64,000 nucleotides of DNA from Cristatella mucedo (lineage: Eukaryota; Bryozoa; Phylactolaemata; Cristatellidae), in contig WPIO01000027.1 of NCBI GenBank assembly GCA_009760855.2, positions 1,992,501 to 2,056,500 on the forward strand, read 5' to 3'. Positions 1-13,700 of the stretch are shown one piece after another. How positions within the stretch are numbered: position 1 is the first letter of the stretch; every line of letters begins with the position of its first letter. The translations under genes and the position numbers were made by a program. The notes beneath the pieces are model-generated. The model was not told where the DNA came from and ran no database searches. It was given only the letters and a program-made list of their open reading frames with translations.

Positions 1-163
1 AGACAGTTGGCTGCCGAAGCAGCTCCTGTGAAATCTCGGTATGTACCGATGGGACACGGAACTGGATCGGCTGTCTGCTGTGGGCAGTAGTGGCCAAGCG
101 TGCACGGGCCACCCACAGCACCAGTTAGGAGAGTGCTGTTCGTCGGCTGAGCAATTTGAATGC
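1..163 (-). CDS. Exon 35 (partial): cysteine modules, runs off the window
   Basis: The acceptor is the T-rich tract ending aaatggcag, phase 1. It encodes IQIAQPTNSTLLTGAVGG, CTLGHYCPQQ, VPCPIGTYRDFTG and SAANC, then is cut by the window edge. The module pattern continues, so the real C-terminus lies to the left. Confidence 0.85.
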
Positions 164-3100
164 CTGCCATTTAAAACAAAACAGCAAAATTAACGGCCAG
201 TCAGCTTGTTGCATGCAAACGAACTTTGAAAAAAAAATAAGAAGACTCTGTCTCTGGTCTCTGTCGTTCTGTCTCTCTCCCTTTTTGATTATGCCAATTA
301 GGCCTGCTGTTTGGGCATACTCTGGCAATCAGAACAGGAAGCAAACTACAGGTCATTGGGTGGCAAAAGCTATTGCGATAGCACTCCTTAACCGTAGAAA
401 AAGCATTCGCCAGTCCTGGAATAGGTCGACACAAACAAAATGTAGTAATATGATCATCGAAATGACTGAAAAGGCTGAAAGGTCCGGAACCTACAGACAG
501 GCATTGCCAAATCGCCTGCACCCTTACCGGACTTGCAGTAGAAGCCAGCAGCACATGGACCCGTCTGGTTTTGGGTGGAATCGAATGCATAGGCTCCAGG
601 CGAGCCACAGTAGTATCCTCCTATGCACGGCAGGCAATCGCTGACGCTTTTCATGCCATACGACGGATTGTAAGTTCCGGCAGGGCAGAGAGGCTGGTCG
701 AGAGTGGTGCCGGCCGGGCAGTAGCGGCCCTTGCCACAGTCCTGAGCAAGCCGACCGTCCACGCAAAAGTAGCCAGCTGGACAGGTCCAGCACACTGCCA
801 GGCCCGTCACGTTGCTAAAGGATCCGGGCGGGCAGGCCAGCGGCGAGCCTGCAGAGCATAGCCCAAAGGTGCGAGCACGTTAGCCAGCCCAGCCCAGAGG
901 GTCATGTCTGCTCGGTCGGCCACAGCCGCTGACCAGCCGTTAGGCTTGCAGCTGATGAGCAAAGCACGGCAAAGATCACGGCCAAGATCACAGCAATTTC
1001 CGGCATTCAATCACTAGATACCGACACCTCGAGTCTGCCAAATGCCTATACTTTCTACCAGCAGCAGCACCACCACTGGCAAGCCCCGACAGGGGTTTTG
1101 GGCTAAGAGGGAATCGATCCCGATCGACCATAAATAATACATAAATAGGCTCAAGGCAACACCTTAACGTTTTTTGCATGCCTATGCCTGTGTGCTCATG
1201 ACGGGACTAACAATTTTTCGGGCTTTACAGTGTTGGAGAAAGCATGAATTTGAGATTTTTAGAAGCACAGCCAAACAACCAAACGTCGTTCTGTCCAAAG
1301 TAGATGCTGTGTCCTGGAGTCGACCCCTCCTCCTCCCCCTGTCAAATGGCCTCAGTGCCTGCAGTGGGCTTCAGCAGGTGACCTGGCTGGCTACTGCTTC
1401 ACCGATGGTGGCACTCCCACGGTTTCGCGAGCGCGGTCCATACCTGTTCCGACAGGGCAGTAGTGGCCAACGGTGCAGACGTCGCCAGTGACGCCGTCCA
1501 AGGGAGTTGCAGTCCTTGCACCACCGGAGCAGTAGTAGCCAGCCCCACAGAGGCCGCTGGGAGCGGTGAGCGCCACACCAGCGCACACAGCCCCTGCGTC
1601 GCATGGAGCACACTGCGTCTTGGCCTGCAGGCCTCTCGCGCTCGAGTACGTGCCGTTTAGGCACGGAGAATCCGCGTAGTTACCAGTTCCTGAGTGAACG
1701 GCCAGGCCCACCGCAAGATCAGAAGCTCACTTCCTAGCTAGCACTCACCAGGGCAGGGTAGAGCGCTCGAAGCTGGCTGGCGACACCGCACTCTCAACAG
1801 ATCGCAGAGCCTAGACACACACCAGTGGGTACTCGGCCAGCCACGAGCGACCCACGGCGACTTCCGGCAAGGCGCCGGATGCTGGCAGCACGAGGCAGGC
1901 AGGTAGCAACCGGGCAGCCAGCCAGCAGGCCAGCAGCTGTGCGAGCCATACCTGCTGGACAGAAGTAGCCTGGCGGGCAAATGTCACCGAACGTCTGCCC
2001 GACCGGCTGCGTGGTGTTGGAGCCCTTGAGGCAGTAGTAGCCGGCGAGGCAGGCGGCATTCGGAGCGGCCAGTCCCACGCTGGTGCATGCATAGCCGGGT
2101 GTGCACGGGTCGCACTGGGTGATGTTCGAACTGCCCTCGGCGGACAGGAACGTGCCTCGCGGGCACGGCGTGGGATACGTCGAGGCCGTTGGGCAGTAGG
2201 CGCCGGGAGGGCAAATGTACTTGGCAGAGCTGCCCGTCTCGTTGCAGAAGAAAGACTGCGGGCACACGTCGCAGCTCGAAGAGCGGCTCCTGCGCGTACG
2301 AGACACGGAAAGTGCCGCTGCAGCAGCAGGGCATGACGCTAGGACTGCGCTGCCTAGGACCGTGCATCTCAGCCACCCCGAACGATCAGTGCCAGCTTTG
2401 TATTGGCAGCAGCAGCAGCAGCGGCACTTCCCAAGCGCCGGGTCGGACTAGCTTCTCATGCAAAGCACATAAACCTCACACCGGTCTTGAGCAAGAAAAG
2501 CACCTGGGCAGGCAGGAGCATATCACTGTGAGGGCCACCGAAATAGCACAGTCGCACAAGAATGCAAGACCAAGACTTTGCTATGAAGGCACGACATTGC
2601 ATGCACATGCACTTGTGCCCATTATCAAATGCTGGCATATCTCAGACGAGCATCATTAAAAATTGAAAGACTAGCATTTCGGGCACCTGCATGTGTCAGG
2701 CCAATATCAGCATGCTAATGCACAACTTGAAGTACTGTTGCCCCTCACTCTTCATGCTTCGACTTTTGCGGCTTCACTCTATCGAGATTTTCAAATATAT
2801 TCCATTAAAGGTTCATCGAGGAAGTGCAAATGATACAGCGTGCGGGGGGGGGGGGGGGGGGGGGCTGGGTTATATGAGTCAATTATACACCTCTGTATGG
2901 ACTGCAGGCCTACGTATTCTAGCACCCCCACAAATCCTGCGACGCCAAGTGCAGCTGCTCGACCACTCCTTGTGTATGGGCAAGAACTTTTTCCAAAATA
3001 ATCAGGTGTTATTTCATGTCAAGAAGGCACTAGTAATGTGAAAACTGTATTTAGCTGGTCGCAAACAGGTTTTATATGCTCGAACTACGAAAATATCCGA

Positions 3101-6100
3101 TTTATAAATAAAGGATCTTCCTTCACCGAAATTCACTTATCGCAGTAGAGTCTGAAACTGATTAACCACTATAAACAAGAGACGACTGCAATAATAATAA
3201 TAATAATAATATATTTGTATAGCACCCTCAGAGAACTCAACCTCTTGTTTGGACACTTTACATTTTCAGTCTAATTATCGAGCGAGGCTGAGATCGAGGC
3301 ACATCCGGGATGCTCTCAAACCGAGCGGTGTAACTGTAACTGGAACGAATAATTTCAGGCAAGCGGCTTCTAGCAGACCTTTCGAGCAGCCTCTGCCGGA
3401 AGTCAGTTAGCCAGTCACGCGGTCCGCACTTGCGCGCTGCCTACTTCCTGCTGCCACGACCAAGCCGGAGAGCATGCAATGAAAGCACTCTGCCGGACTT
3501 ACTTTGCTTGGAACTGTCCGGCAGGACATGGGGTAGGCGCAAACGCCCCCTGAAGCGAGTAATAGCCGGCCGGTGTCTCGTACTGGATCGCGGTGCTGGC
3601 GCCGCCCACGCAGTAGTAGCCGGCCGCGCACTGGGCGGTGGCGGCGGAGCCACTTGAGCCGGCACAAAAGTAGCCCGGCTCACACGGAATGCAGTCGGCT
3701 GCCGAGCTCGACCCGGTGGACGGGACGTAGTATCCGGCAGCACACGCTTTCGGAGCAGCGCTGCCCGCCGGACAGTAGCCACCTCTCGGACAGAGGCCGC
3801 CCGTCGGTCCCTCGGGCGGCGCCGACGTGTACGCCTGTTCGCGGCAGTAGAACCCCGGGTCGCAGACGCCTGCAAAGACATGTCACCGCTCGACTGCTGC
3901 TGCAGGTGCTGCAGACCGATGCCGAACGGCAATAATATGCCGATGGCGGAGGTGCCCACTCAGATCGCCGACAGGCTCTGCCGGCTGAGGCGATGGCAGC
4001 AGGCACTGGCAACTGGCGCAAGTTGGTACCTGCAGGGGCAGTGCGCCCGAGGCCATCGCAGTACTTGCCGCCGGGGCACGGCGTGCAGTCGGTGCTTCGA
4101 CGCAGGTTGGTCGAGTTGCCATAGGTGCCAAGCGGGCAGGGCTGTGGATTTACCGTGCCAGACACGCAGAAGTAACCCCTGGGGCAGTTCTAAAAAGGTC
4201 AGACAAAGTCAAGCACCTCGTAAAGCCGATGCCAGATAATAATAATAATAATTCACTTGATAAAGCGCCCTCAGAGAACTTAATCTCTCTCTAGGCGTTT
4301 TACATTTGCTGTAAAGTGAAATACAATTGAATGGTAAGTAAAATCATGCTTGAAAAACAAACAAAATGAATAACACGGTTAGGGGGACATGCACAGGGTC
4401 AGCATGCAAAGGTGGTTAGTGGCAGCATGCACAGTGTCAGCACGCATAAGCACATCAAGGACGACTCACAGGGACCCACTAAATGCTGTCCTAAATAGGT
4501 GTGTTTTTAAGTTTCTTTTAAATGCGGTCACGTCAGGGGATGTTCTGACGCAGGTTGGGAGGCAGTTCCAGGCTTTGGGAGCATATGAACTAAATGCACG
4601 GTCTCCAAAGGATTTAAGGTTTATATGAGGTATTTCTAGACTGTTGGATTCCGAAAAGCGAGTGGTACGATGCTTGGCCTGATGGGGTAGTATATCTGAC
4701 AGATAGGCTGGAGCCATAGAATGAAGAGACCTAAAAGTGAGCAACAAAACCTTGAAGTCAATCCGTTGCTTGACTGGTAGCTAGTGCAGATCGGCGAGAA
4801 GTGGAGTAATGTGGCAACTTCGACGCTCACGACAGACAAGCCTAGCTGCAGAGTTTTGCACCAGCTGCAATCGCCTGATCGCACATGCTGGTAGGCCAGT
4901 AAGCAGTGAGTTGCAGAAGTCGAGACGGGATGTCACGAATGCATGGACCAACTTGGACGTGGTATCTTTATCTAAACAAGCCCGAAGGCAGCAGCAGCTG
5001 CTGCTGTGCATGCTGCAGCTGCTGCACATGGTGCAGCAATGGTATGGTGAGCCGTGATGGCACACACGAGGTAAGGCGGTTGCTTTTCATGACTTCGGTC
5101 CCGAGGTCGTGGGTTCGAATCCTGCGGTGTGTGATCCTTTAATGCCGGTGTAAGCTGTAGTGATAGCAATAAAAGCTATTCTGTCACTATACAAAAGAAG
5201 CTGTTGAATCAGCTAGTATTTTTATGTTAAGCAGCTGCCAATGCTGTTGCACCTGACAGGGAGGCAGGCACATTGATTAATCGGTATTACATTAATTTAA
5301 GGCATTTTGCACACAGGGTATATTGGGTCAAAAAAGTTGCTTACATGGACACACCAAGTATGGAGCAAAAATCACCCCAACTCTGTGGCCGAAAAACACA
5401 GGAGTATACCCGCCCAAAGACTGCATTTACATGCATGCACGTGTACCCAACAGACAGTTCACACAAACGCTGTGAAGAGTGTGAGGTTGTTTAGCTTAAA
5501 AACATTAGTTGATTTAATGACCTCATTTTTACAGCAGCAGAATAAATATAAATTAGTATAATTCATTTTTATAGCCCTCAAAGAGAACTTAATCTCTATT
5601 CAAGTTGACATGTGCCATGGTGCTCGATCCCACGACCTCGGCCAGACCTTGGTCAAGGCGAGCACCAGCCAACCAGAGTCAGAGGAAGTGTTTCAGATTG
5701 GCAGGCGGGAGCAAGAGAATGCACGGAGCTAAAGGTGAAAAACAGAAACTTGAATTTCAAACGCACTGCACATCAAGCAAGAGAAGTGGCGTGATGAGGC
5801 AGTGGTGACGTCCATGACAGACAAGACTGGCTGCAGAGTTCGGCACCATCGCCAAGAATCCTATTGCACAGGTGGGAAGACCAGTGAGTCAGGAGTTACA
5901 GGAATGTACACAGAATGTCTCAAGTGCATGGAGGACTAGCTCGGCTGCGGTTTCAGGGTCTTAGCAAATTCGAACACTTGCAACATCAAAACAGCTGAAA
6001 GTAGTCTGACTGCGAGCAGCTGACCAGCTGATGGTGTCATCTAGCGAAAGGTCGGAATGAGAACGTGAAATCACCACTACGGCGGCTTGTGGCAAGTGAG

Positions 6101-7710
6101 ACATGCTAAGCAGCAAGAGATATTTGCCGGGCCTTTAACAGCAGGGCGTCGAGGGAGGCTACAGCAGCGACTTCTCGTAGACGAACAGGCCACAAAACCA
6201 CCGAATCCACTTAGCGTGGACACGGGTGGTGTGCTGAGTGAGCAGCTGGCAAGCTGCTCGAGTGCCTTCCCCAATCGGCATCGGCTGGCAGTGACGTGAC
6301 CGACTGCAGACGGCAAGGCCAAGCATCTCGGTACACCAGCTAAGGGGCACCAAGGCTCGTCTCGGCCTCTTCATCCAAATCGGCTGGCGGCGTGAGGTGG
6401 GAGGGTGGGCGGGTAGGAGGGAGGGCTGGCGGGCACGAGGTGGCCGAGCGGAGGCAGTGGCTGCCGAATAGCCAGGCTAGCGCGCACCTTGGGATCCTCC
6501 AGGCCCGGCACGTCGCAGTAGAAGCCCGACATACAGTCAGAGCAGTCCTCGAACGACTCCATCGAGGCGCCGTTTCGGTAGAAGCCCACAGGGCACGGGT
6601 AGCTGTTGGGGCTGCCCGTGCCGCTCGGACAGTAGTAGCCGCCCGGGCACGGCCCGGACACTGTGCTGTTGCCGGCGGAGTTGCAGTAGTAGCCGGCCGT
6701 GCAGGGCGTGCAGTCGGACAGCTGCATCAGGCCGAGCAGCGGATTGAAGGTGCCGACCGGGCACGCCGTCGGGTAGGCGCTCGAATCGCCACGAAGACAG
6801 TAGAAGCCGACGCGGCACGGGTCTCGCAGCAGATCGGGCGACCGAGCCATGCCGGTCGGGCACTCCGTGCCGGCCGGACAGACGAGGCTGCCCAGCATGA
6901 CGATGTTGCTAGTGGCGTTCTGGTTGCAGTAGTGGCCCGCTGCACAGGCCGTGCACGAGGAGGCTCCGGCCGCCGAGTACCGGCCCTTGCCGCACGGCAG
7001 GGGGTCGACGGTGCTGCTAACTGGGCAGTAGTAGCCAGCCGTGCATGCAGAGCAGTAGGTCGCGTCCTGGCCTCGGAGCTGGTTTCGAAACGTTCCGGCA
7101 GAGCAGGGCGTCGGCGCCGAGGAAGCCTCCGGGCAGTAGCTGCCCTTCGGACAGTCTTGGCACTGCTCCCACATCGTGTTGCCCGCGACTCCGCTGTACG
7201 AGCCGGCGGCACAAGGGTAGCTGGTGCTGGTCGGGGTGCTGAGCGGACACCAGTAGCCCGGAGGGCACAGTCCTGCACGGCAGCAGAACACGCTTTTTAT
7301 TAAAGGTGTACTCAGTAGAGTAACTGCAGCCACGAAGCGCTTTGGGTGTCACATCTGTCCCTCAAACTTGTAACGTGCAGCCCAAGGCAAAGACTGAGGA
7401 GCCAGGGTAAGGCACTCCGAACACTAACGGTCTTACCATGACGAGAGTCACTGCTGCATGTGTCTCAAAATCCCTTGTTACACAGCTGGCTACCTATCTT
7501 ATCTATACTTTACCACTGCATGTTACTTTCAACTGCACCACTTGATAATAGAACTTGCCACATCTCATCAACCGATGGCCACAAACAAGCTTTGCATTCA
7601 TTCTATCGGCCTGGTCGGGTATATGTGTGTGTGCATGCACACACAAGCACACGCAGGCACACACACATATACATAAATATATATGTGTCTTATATATATG
7701 CCAAATATAC

Positions 7711-7785
<75 letters not shown>

Positions 7786-10700
7786 TGTGTGTCATATACA
7801 TGACATATATATATATATATATGGCATATATATAAACATATATATACAAGACATATATATATGGCACAAACCTGGCCATGCTAGCAAGCAGCTATAAGGA
7901 GACTAAAAGTTAAGTGAAGGCTGCAACTAGATAGCTGTGCATTAAATCACTTCGTGCAGTGTCACGAGTGTGAGGGCAATGATGGACCAATCCTCACTTT
8001 GCTCACCGAAGGGCAGCAGGCCTAGCGCAGCAATCACTTTCACAGACACAGACTATATACAGCTTGCACTCGGCAGATGGCCGGGGCTAATTCATGGCAC
8101 TTCGCAATGCTTAGCCAACAGGAAACGCTGCTAATGACAGGCGGCCGCGGACACGAGCTGCCACGGCTAGGAAAGAGTACCGGTCAGACCTACCTGTGGG
8201 TACACTGGCTCCAGCCAGGCAGTAGGAGCCCCGTGGGCACGGGTAGCATTCAGACTGGGCGGCCAAGTTGGTTCTGTTTGTCCAAGTACCGGCAGCACAC
8301 GGAGTGGGCAATGCACTCCCAGCGGGACAGTAGTGTCCGGTGGTGCAGATTACAGGAGGGCGTTGTGGTCCACCAGTACCATCCTGGAAGGTGTTAAAGA
8401 TGCCATTATAGTTTTTGAGGCATCATCCCTACACAACTGCCAGCAGCATGATGCCAGCTGGTCACCGACGCAGGGGAGGTAGCAAAAGATGATCAGTATT
8501 TCCTAATTATGTGGAATACACGCCAGCCCTCGGGCAGTCTCAGCCCTAGAATGAATGCGGTGCTCTCAGCACTGTTGCATCCATCAAGTTGCATCCATCA
8601 AGTCGTTGGCTCAAAATATGGCTCGTTTTCCCCTTAAATGGTGCAACTGTTGCTGCTCTGCCAGAGCTGCAGCCGCTGAACTGCCGATGCAACATTCGCC
8701 TCATAGATGCATCCCGCTGGTTACGCCCTCAGCAACCAGCCAGAGCGCACTCCACTCCCCCCCCCCCCCGGCGCTGAGCGCAGGAACCAAAAGGCCAGCA
8801 AGCAGCACAGCGCTAGCCTGCAGCACACTGCTGGCTGACACACACTCAAGCAGAGGATCTATCATCAATTAGTGCAGCAGCAGCAGTGGCTTGCTGAAGC
8901 TGAGTCGGCGGACATGTGCAACGTACGGTGCAGTAGAACCGCTCCACGCAAGGCTGGCATTGCTGCGAGGCCGTCAGGTTGACGTTGTCCGTGTACTTGC
9001 CGGCCGGGCACGGAGCCGAGGCCTGGGCAGTACTGCCTGCCGGGCAGTAGTATCCGGGTGAGCAGCGGTAGTCCGGCTCGGTGAGCCCCGAGGCCACGCA
9101 GGCAAAGCCGGCAGTGCAAGGACTGCACGCCGACTGACTGAGGTACGGGTTGAACGAGCCTGCAAGCAGACGACACAGTGCTGGCAGCAGCGCTCGGGTG
9201 GACTTCAAAAGTTAGCCGGGGGGGGGGTGGCAGCAAACTGTCAGCGTGCCGACGATTGGCACAGTGCAGCGGCGATTGAAGAGACCTCGGCAATCTGGTG
9301 CAATACAAAGCCAAGCTAAATTTGTATAGCGGTTTTCCCTGGAATGCCGCAATCGTACAGCCAGGCAAGTCAAGCTGGTACTGCCTGCAGGTAGCACTCA
9401 AGCATCGACCGATAGTGCGATGCATAAACGCAGACATCCGTCCATTATTCACCGTGAAGCCAATAGCAGGCCTTGCGAAAAGTGTATCTCTCAGCCATGC
9501 GTGCCACACTTGCCGTAGACTTTTACCTCAACTGCCTACATAACGTGAGCAGCCCGGACCTGAACACTGGTCCACGAAAGCTGCTCACCACGCCGACGAG
9601 CACGAATGATACCAAGCAAGCTGCAGGAGCCGACAGCCGCAACGAGAGGGCTGCCGTGAACGACATGCTAGTAGGTGGCGCGAGCTGCGAGCACACCACT
9701 GTGGCCAACTTACCGGGAGTGCAGAGCACTGGGTAGGGAGTGCCACTCACACAGTAGGCTCCCGTTGGGCACTGCTTGCAAGCACCGATGTCGGTGGCAC
9801 CGGTCACTTCCGTGTACATGCCGGCTGGGCAAGGTATCACGACTGTAGTCGCAAACGGACAATAACTGCCTGCAGCAGAGATGGATAACAGATACGAATA
9901 ATCTGGCCCGTGCTGCCGTACATCGGAATTACTGCGGTCAATGATGAAAAAGTTGCTCTGACTGCGAAAGGAAAAGACCTGCATTCTCTCACACTCAAAC
10001 TAGGCAATCGACGTCGTCCACACTCGATCAATCCACATTGATTGCACTTGGTGCATTCCCGCAATGTTCCAATTGCACTACTAATGCAGTTGCTGGCGTT
10101 TCCGAAGTAAGACTTACAGCACCCATTCCACCAGACATCCCCCTTCACTGCAAACAAATTCCTGCCTAAGCTGCGTGATACATCAAATGTATGCTTTCCC
10201 TCAGCTCGAGCTGACCCTAGGTTGAAGAAAATGCAACACATGGCTGCCGTCATCCTATTAAACGACCTTGCTTCTAATTCATTCAAGATTACTAATCCAG
10301 TCAGGCTGTCGAGTGCTGCTTTGCTGGTGGGTATTGGGCAACCCGACAGCAGCTGAACTTGCATGCGCATGTTGCGCACTCTAGCAGCCCTGGATAATAC
10401 AGATCAGTTGCAGATCAAGTGACTAATGAAGAAGCGTTTTCAAAAATCTTTAAAATAGTCAGAAACGCTACGTTTTTTTTAGATGACCATCTCGAAGGCT
10501 TAAACATCAATATATCTTGCCCAGTTTCAGGTAGTTATTGTGCTGCAGAGTAACGTTAGCAAATATGGCAAAAGCTTACTGACGAACAGCTTGGCTAACA
10601 ACAATGAGCGATTGGACACACAGCCATGCTTGCGAGTGCAGTTAGAACTATGTCTACAACTAGGGATTGCACTTGCATCCAGGGAACACATTGCATCATG

Positions 10701-13700
10701 GTGCATACTTATGAAATTTGACAATGCCTAAATCTGCAGCTACACACACCTGCTAGATATGTTGACTCCGTTGATTGCAACTACTGCATGTGCTATTGTC
10801 TTGGAGCAATGTGTTGCACGGCGATAGTTGAAAGTTTGCATAAATCCAGTACAGTAAATTATTCATTACCCTCCCCACACCCCACTATGCCTCAACATTA
10901 GTAATCATGCTTCGAAAGACTGTGGTGATGCTGGGTCTCCCCAACACATACCGGCTGGGCAGACACAGCTTGCACAGTGTGGATCCGATGTACCAGATGC
11001 ACAGAACCAGCCCATGGGACAGGGCAAGCAATCGCTGGCACTGGCTGCTCCATAATCCTTGCGGTAGAAACCATCGGAGCAGGCAGTCGGCGTTGATGAA
11101 CCTATAAAGACGATCAGCAAAATTGAAGGCTATCAATCAACTGCACTCACAGGAAGAATCTTTCAGAGCCGCACGTGACCCTAGTAGTAGCATCACCACA
11201 GATAATTAAGGAAGGCGATAATTAAGGAGACGTCATAATCAAATCAAAACTTTACTCGGCAAGTGAAATAAGCGTTTCTCCAAATGAGACTGGTTTCGAA
11301 GTTTAAATATATGCATGACAAGCAGTAGCATCTATTAACCATTCTCACGATTTCACAAATACGGGGTCTGATTAAGGCAACTGTCTCGGAGTGCCCCTAG
11401 AGCCAGAACCTGCTCGACTAATCGCTCCAGGAGCCTTCTATGGGAGTTCTTTGGAAGTGATCTTGTTTTAGGTCTTACCTTAAGTTGCTGCGCAGAGATT
11501 TCTTGAAGTTATCTAGTGGATCTATGCAGGTAGTGCCAACTAGCACTGAAAACAAGATGAGCTTCTGTAATTGTTTCATGTGCCTCTGCCCAAGCAGTGC
11601 CACGTGCCCCTGCCCTAGCAGCCTGCCAGCCTTTCTCACATGGACTTGCTCACACTCACAGTAGCACTGTTTCAACACTACAGCTGTCTGCTCAGTGAAA
11701 GAGACTAACCATCGGTAAGCAAGTAACTGCTAAATGACCTGAATGAATAGCAGCACCAGAGGTGACTTCGGTACATTCCATCTCACTAGAATCGCCCAAG
11801 CTCGGAGATGGAACAGCAATCATAGCAGATCAATGATGCTAGTCGGGTTTTCTCTTTTTGAACTCTATTTAAATCCAACAAACCTGAAACGGAACTCACA
11901 AGCAAATTTAAACACTTCTGATATAGTCTTCTCAGCAAAATTAACAAGGTATACCACATTTCTTAAATTGTCAAGGCGACCGACTTTCAGTTTGAAACCC
12001 TGCCAGGGGATGCTTAGGTTGCTCAGTGTGTGCTTGTACAAATAGTTCACGAGCTAGTAAAATCGCATCTTTATTATTGCAATGTTTTTCATTCAGGAAC
12101 CTTGGCTATTGTGCTTAACCTGTAATAAGATCATCAGTCTCGTTTATAGGTCACTTCACTCCTTACACTAGCCTAGCTATCCAACCTCCTCACTCCTTCA
12201 GTGTGCAGTCGCACAGCCCCTCGTCAGCATTAAGGCACTAAATTGAAATTTGTTGGTGATCAAATTGTATCTCTTTTACACCTTAAGTTTGGAACTTACT
12301 TGAGGGTATGATTATTACGATCAATCACCTAGCTAAGTCTCAGATCAAGACACATCTGTTCCGGTCAGCTTTCCTTTTGCCCCAGTGAACTTGTCTGCTT
12401 TTGTGCTTACAGGTGCTTTCCAAGCATACCTGAGCATGATTCAGTACATGTTACTAGCTAGAGGTCTTACAAAACAGTAGCACGGTTACCTTCACGTGTG
12501 CTTTTGAATTCTGGCTTGAGCATGATATTTTTTATTTTATACACTTGATACCATGCATGTCACAAACACTTCGATAATGCTTCTCTAGTGGCAAGTTGTA
12601 AAGCACCTAGACTGAGACGAAGTTCTCTAAAGCTGATATAATAACGACCTATTATTACTAAAACGTAAAGCTTGATTCATGCTAAGCAAACCTCTACATA
12701 GTCCATCTAAACATTTGTTGCAACTCTCTGTGCATGCAAAGAGCAACAAGGCTGAGAAAGCTATCAGACTTGTGCAAGGCCGGCTGACGAAGAGCTAATA
12801 TCAAAGGATTTTGTATTGAACTGGGTCTGATTTACACAATCTCTGGCTTTCCCAGCCAGTGCACAACCAAATGAGCCGTCGAGTTCGGCACTGCAGCTTT
12901 CAGCACGGGCTACTGAGGAAGTATGCATGTCTAGCAGGTCTGGGGAGTTCAGCTACGACCTCGGACACCAGGAGGAGGCAGACAAGAACACAAAGTCGGC
13001 ATTAGCTTCGGATTTCCATGTTTTACAAAGACAATCTATATGACAAGAAACAGTAAGGAAAAGGCAAAAATTAAAAAAACGGTGACTGTGACGGTGGGAA
13101 TCAAAAGATGTCTCTAATAAAAGGATCACCCAGACGGGAGTCTTCCTCGCTGTTTTTAGATAATAATAATAATAGTAATAATAATAAAAATGCACTTGAT
13201 AAAGTGCCCTCGGACAACAATCTCTTTCTAGACTCTTTACATTTGCTGCAAAGGGAAATGCGATTGAATGGTGAGTAATATCATGCTTGATAAACAGATC
13301 TGTTTTTGCTGTTACCATTTAGATGCTGAAGGTCGCATGAACCAGTAGGGAAGTAAGGTGTTCATCGACGGGATAGAAGTTCTAGGGTGAAGCTAGTAGC
13401 ATATCCCTTTGGGGCAGGGCAAGCAGGGCCACCACAGTAATTTGATATCTTGATATGGAATCAGTGATACAATGGTCGATGCAATGATCAATGCAACGGC
13501 TAGTAGCCATTGATGGTAAAACTATGCATTATGAGTAACTGGCGCCTTAAAACTCGACGACGAATTCGAGAAACTGATTTTTGATGCAGGCAAAAACGGC
13601 AGTTACTTGTGAGAAGAGAATATGAAAGTACCCAATCCTCTAAGGTAACTAACTATTCGCCTTGCCTTTTCACTACAAGCTAGGGAAACGCCAAGGATTT

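Noticed and set aside
1738-1980. Candidate extra exon between exons 32 and 33 (ends at a GTGAGT near 1748)
   Set aside because: Exons 32 and 33 already join in phase and repeat register; the extra stretch has no module pattern.
2290-2317. Alternative phase-1 acceptor for exon 32 at 2317
   Set aside because: Exon 31 ends in phase 2; only the acceptor at 2289 keeps the frame and the module consensus.
6392-7303. 303-codon plus-strand open frame
   Set aside because: Antisense to exon 29; Ala/Arg/Gly-rich with no motif. The minus frame carries the clear cysteine modules and splice sites.
7458-7897. Open frames rich in Val-Cys or His-Thr
   Set aside because: Translations of the GT/AT microsatellite.
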